A stretch of 64,000 bases of DNA, taken from NCBI GenBank assembly GCA_013115135.1, contig JABANP010000045.1, forward strand, positions 1-64,000. Direction: 5' to 3'. The stretch is from Perkinsus olseni. Taxonomy: Eukaryota; Perkinsozoa; Perkinsida; Perkinsidae. Below, in pieces: positions 24,721 through 35,517 of this stretch (the stretch's first letter is position 1; every line of letters starts with the position of its first letter). A program made the translations under genes and the position numbers. The notes beneath the pieces were generated by a model. It searched no databases. It had not been told where the DNA came from and saw only the letters and a list, made by a program, of their open reading frames with translations.

Positions 24721-26790
24721 CTAGGGAGTCAGGTGGCTTGCAATCATCAGTCGGTCATTAACCCCTACTGCAGGCGCGCCTTGTAAAGGGATGAAGGTGG
24801 TGAGGGCGCTGCTGGAGAAGAGGCCTCCTAGTTTAGCACTCTGCTGCCGCTCGCCGACCCATTGGAAGCGGAAAAGTTCGGGGCTGAGGGCACGGTATAG
24901 CTCGCCGTGAGACGAAGATACACCCACCAGTCTGCGAGATCTTGAGCTACATCTTCGTTAACATCGCCGATGCACGCTATGTTATTCTTCAGACTGAACG
25001 ACTCTTCCTCGAGCGAATCATTCCTTGGCGTTTGAAGGACTTCGTTGTGCTTTTTCTGAGGCGCATAAGGCATGGAGGGATCCCGGATAGCCAAGTAGCG
25101 CCTCACCGATAACACGGCATTGGGCTCAACAGAAATGACAGTGGCGTTTGGGAATGCCTCTGCTATCGCCATCGATAGCTGCCCTGAAGCAGCAGGCCAT
25201 ACTGCTCCTGCGAGGCACACGGCTCTACCTTCGCCTGAGCCCCACTCGACGAAGGAGAATCTTCCGTCGTCCAAGACGCCTGGAGGGAGAGTTTTCAGGA
25301 GTCGCACCATCTTGGTCGCCTCTTGTCTCTTGATGATTTGGTTGAGTCTGTGTTCGAGTATGGTATGTCCGACCACGCCTCTGGCTTTGAGGTCTGTCCC
25401 GATCACGTTCAATGATTCTCATCCGCTGCTGTTCATCTCACCTTCACCACGACCGAGACTGACGATCATACCCAGTCCGCGAGGCCCGGCCTTGAAGCTC
25501 TGACCCGCCTTGCTGGTGCTCTCCTCGCCACGATCATCGTCCCTAAGCCACCACGACTTAGACCTATCTGCAACAGATTTTGAAGGCTAGTTTGGGAATT
25601 GCTAAAGACTTTCTGTGACTCGTCTTCGGGACTTGGGTGAAGTCATAATCTTTGTCTTTCATCTTCATGCCAACCTCATCGAGGAAAGTTGTGGACTCGG
25701 ATTCGGTCATCCATAGGAGGTATCTGTCCGCATGTTCAAACGATGCGTATCCAGTAACGAGGGGGCACCACCCTGTCTCGAGGGCGTGATCACCATCCGT
25801 TTCCGCCAGCGTCTTCAAGGAGTTCATGACTCGATCAGACGTGAAGCCTTCCTGAATAAAACTACAGCATCGCGGAGCGAGTTACGGAGACTTACGATGT
25901 GAGGAAGGAACCGCAAGGGTATAACTCCAGGAGTTGTTCGCTCCGTCCGATTCAAGACGAGGTGAACCAAACTCGTCAAACCACCGCCACTAAAGAGACC
26001 TCCCATCGAGACCGAAGGAGGCGTCACTACTATGGCTCATCGATGCATCACCCGAAATCACAGTCACTAGAGATTCTCGTATGGTACGACTCCCTGCTGA
26101 GTATCCGTGAAGCGTTGTGCCATGCGACGTCGATGCACGGTAGGTATCGCGCCCCCAGTGCTTGCTGGACTAACTCGATCTGCACAGTAGGCACATCTCA
26201 CGCGAAGAGAGACGGTAAATCATCACCAAGGCCGGGGATGCAGGAACTTCCAAGATGAGCTCGTTGGTCGATCGGGCAAGACTTCCGACGACTGTCATGA
26301 GAGCCTGGGAGGCCTCCAGACCTATTCGATGAGCTGAACGGTATTCGCGCACCAAACTCTTACACGCACTCCGTTTGCCACCAGCTAGGAGCGCTCGACC
26401 AGCTTCGGTAGCCCACATATTAAATAGCTCCTTGAACCCGATGAAGAGAGTGTCGAGTCGCGACTGCGACCAGGCCTGGGTAAGTAAACCTGAGGACACA
26501 ACTGGACCGAGTCCGAGCTGATAGGCGAGCGCTTCTTACCCAGCCAGTCAGCGGTATGTTTGATCTTTAGGATTGAGACATCTCCATCGCCTGCCACGGT
26601 CTCCGAGCTTTCGTGCGTCATGGTGGGAGTTGAGGATACGAGGATGGCCGCCTGGCGATTGGGCAATGGCCAGGGTCCCAGAGGCCTCACTACCTTGCCG
26701 CCGGACTCCGAGATCGTGCCGGAGAGCACAGAGGCAGCTGCGTTTGCTTCCTGGGTGACTAGGGCGATCAGACGGGTTTCGACGGAGCCT
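24721..26790 (-). CDS. Multi-exon protein with SAM-methyltransferase-like motif
   Basis: The best-supported part has a class I methyltransferase-like glycine loop, FVEWGSGEG. It is joined by a 45-nt GT-AG intron to QLSMAIAEAFPNATVISVEP, whose acidic residue after the second strand would bind the ribose of S-adenosylmethionine. A 44-nt intron then leads to VGVSSSHGELYRALSPELF. Upstream minus-strand exons carry helical blocks (FKELFNMWATEAGRALLAGG, VREYRSAHRIGLEASQALM) and two related GGLFS-x-LT blocks (near 24,810 and 26,000). The substrate is unknown. The 5' end is unresolved: the open frame begins close to the tRNA gene and no ATG is clear. The call is from motif only, so the enzymatic role is tentative. 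Confidence 0.45.
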
Positions 26791-26829
26791 GCCCGGGAAG
26801 AGTCTAGTACTTTACCAGATCCATCAGCA

Positions 26830-26902
26830 TCCGATATAGTCTAGCTGGTTGGGATACCTGGCTTTCACCCAGGCGACCCGGGTTCGAGTCCCGGTATCGG
26901 AA
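26830..26902 (+). tRNA. tRNA-Glu (TTC)
   Basis: Acceptor arm TCCGATA pairs fully with TATCGGA at the 3' end. The anticodon stem is CCTGG/CCAGG with loop CTTTCAC (anticodon TTC). The T arm is CCGGG-TTCGAGT-CCCGG and gives a perfect box B. There is no intron and CCA is not encoded. It lies between two minus-strand protein genes and is transcribed against them. Confidence 0.93.
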
Positions 26903-26904
26903 TA

Positions 26905-29072
26905 TCTTCTATCAGAAGCACTAGATTTGGGTATACCTCTCCTGAGTCCTTCCGAAGCCTTCTCAAAATCCGCTTCGAACTGGTTCAAGCTTTCCGCGCC
27001 GAACCTTTCTTCGATCGCTCTGCCGCCGCCTTCCTTCTCTGCAAGCCGCCGCATGTCAGAGATTCTCCGGACAGGATCTCGCACCACTGCTCCGCCATTT
27101 TCCTTTTTTTAGAGCTTTTTTTGTGTCAATTGGCTCATCGAAGGAGTAGAAACCTTCATAATCGGCATCGTCCTCCTCGGCTGAGCCGTACTCTTCGAAT
27201 CCTGGCGCACCGAAAAAGCCATCGCCCGTCGTGGGTAGCCAGTCAGAATCAGTGACGTCTTCTTCATCATATGGGCCACCTTGAAGTGGCGACGAAGGAA
27301 CGGCGAACTGGAGCTCACAGTACTCCCATAGCTCGAAGACTCGCCATTAAGTAGCTGCAGAATTTCTCCGAGCTCGGGGTCATCATACGAGTTCTCCCGC
27401 AGCCTCCGACGTGACGGGCGGAGGTTATCTGGAGTAGCCCGATATGAAATTCATAGGAGTACGAAATGGCCATTCAGTTACCGAGGCTGAGTGAACCCTC
27501 TACAGCGCAAACGATCCGCTCGGCTCTCTGCAGTGACGATGCGCTCATGCGCCTGAGGGGTGCCTTCATAGCGACGACGTTATGGCCTCACATCTGTTGT
27601 GACTCGAGCCTATCAGCGGCCTCCTCTACCGTGGACCCCTGATAGGTGCACCACTCCGACGTTATACCGCCTGAGTGAAGAGGTGATGCTGTTCGTTCCT
27701 TTGAGTAGCCCTCACATTGCTCGCCAATGATTGCCTTACACCGTTTCTGATCTCCAGTCCAGCATCATCGATGATCGGGGCGAGACCTGAGAATTCCTGC
27801 TAAAAGCTCGCAAAGATGCTCGAAGGCTCACATCGCCATGCCCCGACGGTCGCCGACTGAGCACATTCTGCCGCCAACGGGCTGTTGAGCAGAGACATGA
27901 GGACCTACACAGGAGCTGGGGCTCCAATTCGCCAGAGCATTGATATTCAGACCTCGATGAGTTCAACCGCAGCCGCTGTGGGCCACAGGCCAGTTGGTAA
28001 CGCGAGTAGGGAGGAGAGCGGTATGCCGTAGGAGGACGGTGCCGATCTTATACCTGAGAGACATTTTCGGGTAGAGAAGAGTTGGGGTCGCTACCCTCAG
28101 CTCTGATCCTCACGACACCGGCAGCTTCGGCGTCCTCGGCGACTGTTTCATAGCCTGCTGTGAGTGTTGATCAATGTTGGTCCTTCGGAAGGCAACCCAC
28201 AAGCATCCGATAGAATGCCCGACAGCTCCACCAAAGCCGCTGGCAGCACTTGGATTCTGCATGCCGGACGAATCCGGCGTAAGAAGCGCAGAAGGTCGCC
28301 TGAAGGCCACGACGCTACATCATGTCGTTAGAGAGAGCGCACCGTAATGAAGTCGCTATGAGAGGAGCGAGGCGGATGTGCTGAGGCTACACCGTATGAG
28401 TTGGAGCCGACGATGGCAATGATCATACGCCCATCACACACATCAGAGCCACCGGGCCGTGTGGAAGCGAATTATTGCAACTTTTGAGTCGGTAAGCACG
28501 GGTGTTACTCTGACTGTGCAGATTTCCGGCGTTGGCCGTGAAACCCACAGCTCCATAACCCCTCACGTTCATCTGTTGGATATTCAGTCACGAATATTCT
28601 TCGCATACTCCCCAATGGCGATGTGACGATATGCCCCGTAGCCGATGGCGGTACCAACGCGAACACCTGCACATCCTCCTCGACCTCGGTGAGATACCTG
28701 CCGGGGTATTAGAGTTGGGAGGAGAGTACGAAGACCAACCTAGCTGACTCCAATTCCTCGGGTCGAATCAGCCACATCAATACGACCGTAGCTCGACTAT
28801 GATGTTTTCGACTGGCCTTGCGGTGGTCACTCAAGACTCTCGTTACACCATCAACCCACCAAGCACCGGCAGGCGGTGGGCTGTCTTTCAGTGTTTGAGG
28901 CTCCTGGTGAGAAGGGGGCACATCGTACGACAGTGGAGCCGCGACGTCTTACTGCGTAGCGAGCGTAGACTTCGACTAACGAGTCAAACCGCCACCCGCC
29001 AACAGCAGCAGCAGCAGCAGCTGGGTGACTAGACTGGAGTAGGAGCGATGATAACAAAAGTGGTATGAGCAT
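26905..29072 (-). CDS. Multi-exon secreted or membrane protein, unknown function
   Basis: ATG 29,072 opens a strong signal peptide (MLIPLLLSSLLLQSS) followed by a run of alanines encoded by GCT repeats. A GT-AG intron joins YARYA to EPQTLKDSPPPAGAWWVDGV. Further exons read YLTEVEEDVQVFALVPPSA, VNVRGYGAVGFTANAGNLHS, EDAEAAGVVRIRAEG, SEWCTYQGSTVEEAADRLES and VVAMKAPLRRMSASSLQRAE. The last part (27,110-27,330) is highly acidic (TDSDWLPTTGDGFFGAP..EEDDADYEGFYSF). Beyond a run of seven A residues near 27,110 coding continues only in another frame (VRDPVRRISDMRRLAEKEGG). That is either an unseen intron, a sequence error in the homopolymer, or a break, and it may mark a separate gene. Family not recognised. 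Confidence 0.45.
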
Positions 29073-29488
29073 ACTGCAGCCGGCAATAGGGCGATGAGTT
29101 GCACATGATGGGCCACCCATCGTGACTGAAACCTCGAAGGTCGTGCGATTCCTGGGTAACTCTCATTGAGGGTATTGACCCAGCTCTGCTGAGATCTTTA
29201 GCGAGGCACTTACTGTGCGCTCTTCATGGGCAGCAACGAACGCAGTATCGCAACGTAATCTCGGTATGTTGCCCCGGTAGGCCCAATGGTAACGTGGCCC
29301 TCCGTCACTAGACAGAACGCGACAGGGCGATCCTGAGCCTGTAAGATTCTATCACCAGAACCCCAATGATGTATTCAGTCGATGAAGTTGGTGCATATAG
29401 CACATACGATCTGGTACAATAAAGTTGAATCGTCTTCCGGGTGTCAAGTTAGTTAGATTAAATATGACGATCATCGAGTGAAAGGGTC

Positions 29489-29837
29489 TCACACGGCAGA
29501 CTCACAGCAGTCGCAGACAAACCCTGGACATTTGGCAAATATGATCCAACAATAATAGGCCCCAATCCCAAGTACGGAGCCCCAGCAAGCCTCGCATGCC
29601 CTACACAGCTCGCCCTTTAGGTTTCGCGTGGCGGCCTCCAGCGGCGACTGGCCTACTGGAGCGGATAGGGCACCCTCGGCTCCCAGTTCATCATAGAACT
29701 GGTAGTGGTTCTCGGCAGTGTCTGGACTGCCCAATCTAAGGTTGAGCTCATCCGCACCGCGGTCGTCGAAATCACCGTCTTCGAGCGGCAACGGCAACAA
29801 CAATGGTGAGGATGTTCACGACAGTGCAGGCCTTCAT
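29489..29837 (-). pseudogene. Secreted cysteine-rich peptide, family 1, with frameshift
   Basis: The signal peptide opens at ATG 29,837 (MKACTVVNILTIVVAVA), but its frame hits a stop within about 22 codons. The mature region, with NHYQF and C-x2-C-x2-C-x11-C-x6-C-x4-C-x1-C-C, is intact in a different frame. The shift lies near 29,785, at the expected signal-cleavage region, and amounts to one base. No intron with usual ends explains it. It could be a young pseudogene, an allele or a sequence error. The closest intact relative is 20,596-20,955. Confidence 0.65.
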
Positions 29838-32153
29838 GACTATGAAATTGATCGGCTATTGGTGTTTTGCTCACCTTGAGCTAAGATCAAACCGAGCTTA
29901 AGCTGAGCTTAGTATGCTGCAGCTGAGATTTTACACTGAGCTACTGAATCAGTGTGATCGGCCCTATTGGACGAGGCCTCTTACTCGTGACAGCTTCGTG
30001 ACTCGGCTGTGTGTAAATCGAGTCCGTTCGGCGGCCAACTACTGCTGATAAGGCCAGCCCTTATTTGCCCTGAGGTTGTCTAAGGGGACATTTTATGGTT
30101 CGCTGCGGCGTCTCGAGCATAGCATACGTGTGCATGCGTCAAAGAACCGATCTGAAGATAGAAGTTCTTCCAAAGAACAGAACGCGGTCAGTTCTGCGCA
30201 CTAGACCCCTTCGGAAGGGTTCTTTCAGTGCCACTGAATTACTGGGGGCCTTAAACTTCTTACGAATATGCTGACGACCGCCCCGCTTGCACGCATGGAC
30301 TTAGCAGGCTGAGCTAAGCACACGCGTGCTGCGGCTGCGGGATTACTCCTTAGGAGTGTGGGTTTTTGTTGTGATTCTGTCCCATGAACACTGACCCGAC
30401 GATGGCAATCAAGGTCTGAAAGAAAAAACTAGTGAATCGACTCTTTGACTATCTTTCACTAATCTTATGCCTGTGGCCCAGAGGCCAACTCTTCGAAGCG
30501 CAGCTGATCTCTATGCGCGGGAAGTTCCCTCCGGGAACGCCGAGGAAAAACCTTGCACACGCGTTCCTTGCGCATGCGTCATGGGGTTGGCAGATCACCG
30601 GACGGGAGAAAGAAAAGACAAAAGAAACATCTGAGTTCCCTATGCCCAGAATCACGCGAAGAAGGCAGGAAGAGGGTAGCAAGGGAGAGCAGAGTATCCA
30701 TGTCACGATAAAATTTACTGGGTAAATAGGGGACACGACAAGAAGTCGGGGACAGCGGTGACGGCAGTGTCACGATGACGCCGCCAGCAAGTGCGTGCTG
30801 GCCATCTCCAACCTCAACATGGGCAAGACTCATTTGATAGTATGCCATTTTGTGGTTACTATCAATCTCATTCCCTTATGGTTAACTCTGTGGTCAATGA
30901 CGCTCTCGAGTTAGAATTGGGGAGACTCGGCCTTGAGCCGAAAGACATCGCAAGACTTTCGCCAGTATCCTTCTCATTATTATTCTGGCACTCCTGCCAA
31001 ACTTGTCGGCCGCAGCTGATTCACTACCTTATATCAGTAACTGGCTTCAGAGTTGTCACCATTGACAACTTGCAATATCAATCGACGACCCGATCATGAC
31101 TTCGAGTTTATCCATCAACAAGGCGACTCGCATCGAGAGACCATTGCAAGTCTTATCGTATGTATTTCACCAACCAAGCGAGGCGGCACTTTCCATCGGA
31201 GTTCGGGGCTCCCAAGAGGCTGGATCCGCCAGTCTAAGAGAGTATAACAGCGAGCGGCGGTGATGCCCTAGACCGCAATGCTTCAGGCTGTAACGCGTTT
31301 AGCGTATCGAGGACATATTCAGATAGAGAGCCAGAGCGCCAACCATGAACAGCCGCGGCGGCTCGGTACCTGATGGTAGATTGCGGTTGGAGCGGTAGGC
31401 GAAGATATGAGCATACTGGGCGGGCAATAGCTGTTGCTGGGTGGGAGGTCGAGTATCATGCAATCTTCCAATATAAAGAGGACCGCTTTCTTCGCGAGCA
31501 TTACTACGTCCAACGTTGTGGCGAGACATCTATAGTATTGTTCCTATCACGAACCGCGATAATCACACCCGGAAAGGTGTGCTGCATGGCGCCCGTTGTA
31601 ACATCGTAACGCCGCCCCGGACGCTATCACCGTAGCTAACATGTATCGTGGGGAAACTGCTCGGGGGAGCTGTTCAGGATGTGAACTTCACATGCTGGGA
31701 GCGAGACAGTGCTACCCCCACTCACCCAAAGATTCTCTGTATATCGCTCGACCAACCTTCCTAGACACTCTGCATGCCCCCTGCTGAACTAAGAGTAGAG
31801 GTCCGTCTGACTCCGCTTCGAATTATTGCATTGATCATGGCCGACCCCCGTGAACAGGAGCACAGAATCGGAGTCACGGAGCTTCCCTGATTCCCTCTGG
31901 AGCAGCCCATGTTCCTCCAGTTCCCCGTCGCTCCCATCAATTCACGCGCAACCATTTCGTTTCACAGATGGCGCCTCGCAGAAGTGCCGAGAGCACTGTA
32001 AAGGCAGCAGCTGTCACAGTACATCACTCGGGGAGGGGAGCTGGGAGAATGGGGAAACTTATACTCTGGCGATCGTGCAAGGATCGCGGAAGAGGAACCC
32101 GATCACTATTGACGATACTAACACTGTAACATCACATCGCCTTCAATGGTGCA
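29838..32153. other. Interval without a supported gene
   Basis: Open frames occur on both strands, for example plus 30,791-31,099 (VVNDALELELGRLGLEPKDI) and minus 31,319-31,513 (AKKAVLFILEDCMILDLPPS). I found neither domains nor splice structure linking them. They may be exons of unrecognised genes. Confidence 0.35.
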
Positions 32154-33258
32154 TCACAATAGGTCATCACGACGGGGGGAAACATCAGAAGATGAGGACG
32201 ATGAAACCAGACTGCACTCGACAACCTCAACCTGCGGCTCATCAACTCCCTGACACACGTCGTGCTGAGCAGCGAGAAGAGGTGAGACCTCTTACCAGTG
32301 GCCTCCCCACAGGAGACCAAGTGTGCTGCTCCTCAGCCCCTATATCATCCGCCTTGCCTGTGCTATCGATACACCTTCGAAAACTTGACCCAAGCTCACC
32401 AGCTGCTCCCAAGTCCACGACGCCGCCTCCACTGGATTCGGGTTCCTGCGCTACCATACCACCAGTGTCATCATCTAGCTGTACCTAGCACGGGAGTGGG
32501 ACAGCAATCGTCACCGCGCCACAAAATTACCTTCGGCGACTCGTCTTCGTCCGCCATTTCCTCCTCTTCCTCCTCGTCCTCTCCCAGCGATGAGGACTCC
32601 TTCTTCATCGGATCACTCGACGCCGGCGATTTTGCACGCGGCCGCTGGGCCAGGAAAACTGCAAAAAGTCGGTTCCCCATAATTTGTCGAATCCCAAAGA
32701 AGATCGAAGAATTAGCGCTCGCCCTACCTATCGCATCGTCACGGGCTGCTTGTACATTCCCTTCGTATTTCTTACGCGGATTGAACGACTTAGTGCGCAG
32801 CGATCCAGTCGCTTCATCCTTCCAACTACCACAAGACGCATTGTGCGAATTTCATACCACAACTTCCCCGATCGATGAAACATTCCAGGGTATACCTTGC
32901 TATCCACGCTCTACTCCTCTTATTCCACAGCACTTTGCCGTCCTCACTGCTGAACGCCCCAGCAGCTCTAGCCTCTTTCTCCTCTTGCAACGCTGCCGGA
33001 TCGACGGCCCCTGGCGATCCCTCGCCAGCCGTCACCTGTCGGAAATCGAGTTCAACCACCGTCACCGCGCCACGAAATTACCGGCGCAACTGAGCTATCC
33101 GTCTTCCTAGAATCCCCCCCTTCGCCCAGGGTCTTCCGCTTCTTCGGACGATTGTTGTTGGAAACGGGCGTCCTCGAGCGCACACCCGAAGACCGTTTCC
33201 GCCGCTTCTGTGCCGCTGCCACATCATCCGACAACTCCGACCCGCTCCCAGCGCTCAT
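32154..33258 (-). CDS. AP2-domain DNA-binding protein
   Basis: Probable transcription factor. From ATG 33,258 the N-terminal exon has two basic clusters typical of nuclear localisation (QKRRKRSS, RPKKRKT). After a 46-nt intron comes an acidic stretch. The AP2 domain follows: GKVLWNKRSRAWIAS, an intron, then WKDEATGSLRTKSFNPRKKY and GNVQAARDDAI. This shows the expected aromatic and basic strands and the closing helix. Downstream are an acidic run (LGEDEEEEEEMADEDE), a 52-nt intron, a linker and a Ser-rich tail ending at TGA 32,154-32,156. All junctions proposed are in phase. AP2 proteins are the main regulator family in apicomplexans and are frequent in perkinsids. Two of its introns share their first 20 nt (see separate entries). 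Confidence 0.7.
32479..32530 (-). other. Introner-like intron, copy a (AP2 gene)
   Basis: 52-nt GT-AG intron, phase 0 between ..DESPK and LDDDTGG. Its 5' end GTAATTTTGTGGCGCGGTGA is nearly identical to the starts of the introns at 33,036-33,081 and 36,562-36,608, while the flanking exons are unrelated. Confidence 0.7.
33036..33081 (-). other. Introner-like intron, copy b (AP2 gene)
   Basis: 46-nt GT-AG intron, phase 0 between ..DSSVAP and VTAGEGSP. It starts GTAATTTCGTGGCGCGGTGA, one base different from copy a over the first 20, then diverges. Confidence 0.7.
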
Positions 33259-33360
33259 CTCGGAACCACTCGAGTCGAGCGATACCCCCAGAGATTGCTG
33301 AGAAGATACGATCGGACAAAAATCAATACCACTCCACGCACGAATCCTACTCTCCAGAGG

Positions 33361-33700
33361 CTAGGCCCAACTCACTATCTCTCGCAGCAGCCGCCGCATC
33401 TTCCGCTTTTTCATTTTGTACCGCCGTTCGCGTCGTGCTAAATCCGACTTCCTTCGCTCAAGCTCAGCCCTCTGCTTCGCCAGATCCTCCTGTAGGAAGG
33501 AAAATCGCGAACAAAAATCGCTTCGCTCCGCCTGACCTTCTGACTATCAATCGTTCGCTGGGCCGTCTGGAGGAACTCTGCCGATTCTCGCACAGTTCTC
33601 GATACAATAACATCGAGTGGCATCACCTGCGATGCATTCATGCAGCTCCATCATACCACTCCAAACGTAACTCCCACCTGATCCCCAGCTCTTAGCTGCC
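33361..33700 (-). CDS. Coiled-coil protein, 3' exons
   Basis: The exon ending in RESAEFLQTAQRTIDSQK is joined by a 47-nt GT-AG intron (33,490-33,536) to EDLAKQRAELERRKSDLARR and KKRKMRRLLREI, ending at TAG 33,361-33,363. The result is a basic coiled-coil C-terminus. The 5' end is not resolved and may continue upstream past 33,700. It could be the tail of a longer gene that includes the coiled-coil exons further up the same strand. Function unknown. Confidence 0.5.
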
Positions 33701-34147
33701 CGACGCTGCCCTGCTGCTGTTGGATATCGCCTCCGCGGTGCGTGGCCGAGGGGTTAGGTGTCATCAGCTCGGGGCACACTTCCCCACGGAATTACCCCGA
33801 ATAAAATTTTCAAACGAAAAAACATCCCCGTTGTGATTGATACTTAAACCCAACGCGCGGCCGGAGAGTCATCATTTCCGCCATAAGACGGGCAGCTCAC
33901 ATCGAGAAGAAGAAGGCCTCAGAACGGGCAACTCATGCGCATGCGTACACCTTCTACCTACCACTCCTTTCCGAACTCGCACAGGCCGCTCCGGCGTGGC
34001 CACTTCCCTGGAGAAAACAAAATCCCGAGTTCCATGGGAACGCTTCCCCCACCTCGTGCAAGGCCTCGTCCGAGCCTCTCTTGAATCTTCACGACTCATC
34101 GGCCGTCCACCGCGGTGACCCTTCCGTCGATCAGCCTCATGATGGGC

Positions 34148-34880
34148 CTACAGAAGCTCAGGGTTCTTCGTGTTTGCCAGCAGGCCGCTCACCCTATCAA
34201 GATTCCTCCTCAGTTTTATTCTCTGCTTCGCTCCGTCGTAATCCAGCAGGAAGTCCTCCACCACTTCCCCCAGCTTAGGGGGGACATCCCCTGCACTCCT
34301 CGACCCGTACCCAGCGTAGACTAATCGGTTTCTGCGAACAGGTTATCAAGACCTCAACCTTACTCTACGGCTGAGCACACCTTTCCCTGTGCGCTGCGTC
34401 TTATCTCATACGATACACCCCAATGACAGCACAGCAATCGCTATGACAGGGAAGCCGTACCCCCTCCAGAAATCGTGTACAGAAAGCGAAGTACGAGACA
34501 AACGAAAGTCCTCAACCGCAGACGACCCATTTGAGCGGAGCGAAGCAGCCATTCACACCCTCCCCCACCTGCAGCCAACGCATAAGACCTCCCCTCGAAG
34601 CTTCCGAGGGCCCATCACGGGGACGCCAAACTGGAGGTACGGGTGATTCGACTCCTCGTCAACATCCACAGAGTTCAGTGTATCGAGACTGAAGTACCAT
34701 GCGGCGTTGAGAAAGTCCAAGATCTAGTAAGATACCAAGATCCTGCACTCACGTCTGAGCCAGTTCCTCCTTGGTGTCCGCTAACTCCGTAGTAACAGCA
34801 GAGAGCTCCCCGAGCAGCTCCCGCTCCCGCCGCGTGAACTCCAGCCGAATCGTTGCCAAGTTGGATTCTGAAGTGGACAA
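34148..34880 (-). CDS. Partly coiled-coil protein, several exons
   Basis: Coding-looking blocks in order: LATIRLEFTRRERELLGELS..TKEELAQ (about 34,750-34,865), ILDFLNAAWYFSLDTLNSVD..PYLQFGVPVMGP (about 34,600-34,730), and LGEVVEDFLLDYDGAKQRIK..GLLANTKNPELL ending at TAG 34,148-34,150. Stops and frame changes between blocks need introns, and the first junction does not fit a simple GT-AG removal in phase. A small indel or a missed exon is possible. No family recognised. Confidence 0.4.
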
Positions 34881-34936
34881 ACCATCCGGCTATCAGCATT
34901 AAGTCTACACTGGGTGAGAAATTGCGAGCGAGCGAA

Positions 34937-35230
34937 GCGAGCGGAGCATATACTGTCACTTCTGCGCTTTTTTGTGCGTTCGTTCGTTCGTTCAAATTAT
35001 TTCTCCACGACTATGTCGATTCAACTCGCGAGACACATACCATTCGAAAGCTCGCGGCTTGAGTATTCTATAAAAAATACGAAATCGCTCTCATCCCTGT
35101 TCTACCAAGCAAAGCCGTCGTGGACCGTTGTAGATGAACCCGAAAAAATACGGGAAAAAGCCCGGGCTGGGGTTCGAACCCGAGACTTCGTGCCGAGCTC
35201 CGCTTTTTTCGTTACGAAGGCCTAGTTTTT
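34937..35230 (+). repeat. SINE-like dispersed repeat, copy 1
   Basis: About 290 bp matching 40,771-41,052 along its length. Both copies contain a palindromic GGGTTCGAACCC-type sequence resembling a polymerase III box B, and end in GAGCTCCGCTT. A clear box A is not visible in either orientation, so a tRNA-derived SINE is only a suggestion. Confidence 0.7.
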
Positions 35231-35517
35231 AACAACGGCTTTTCGAGGTTTCCTCTTCGTCCAAGCAAAATTCAATTTTGAGCTTGCAGTATGCGGCACA
35301 TGTTAGTTCAGGGTCACCTCAATACTGCCAGTGTACCAACTCTCCGCCAAAGGAAACAGACTCGAACACACAGTGCGGACGACGACTGAGCGTTTGCTTC
35401 AGCGTCGTCGACCAGTCCACAATTCAGTAAAACTTCACTAATCATCAACTTTATTCTCCTACGAAACTAACACTACAGTTCGAGTATCGAACTGATACTC
35501 GGACCGTATTGATAATA

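Noticed and set aside
26824..26910. Apparent coding through the tRNA-Glu on the minus strand
   Set aside because: That part of the frame is the antisense of a complete tRNA gene, so the protein frame must end or be spliced before it.
32298..33110. 270-codon plus-strand open frame with Ser runs
   Set aside because: It is the shadow of the minus-strand AP2 gene; the Ser run mirrors the acidic Glu run on the other strand.
33725..33800. Sequence resembling a tRNA-Ser/Leu start (GCGTGGCCGAGGGGTTAGG)
   Set aside because: No matching acceptor stem, anticodon stem or T arm follows.
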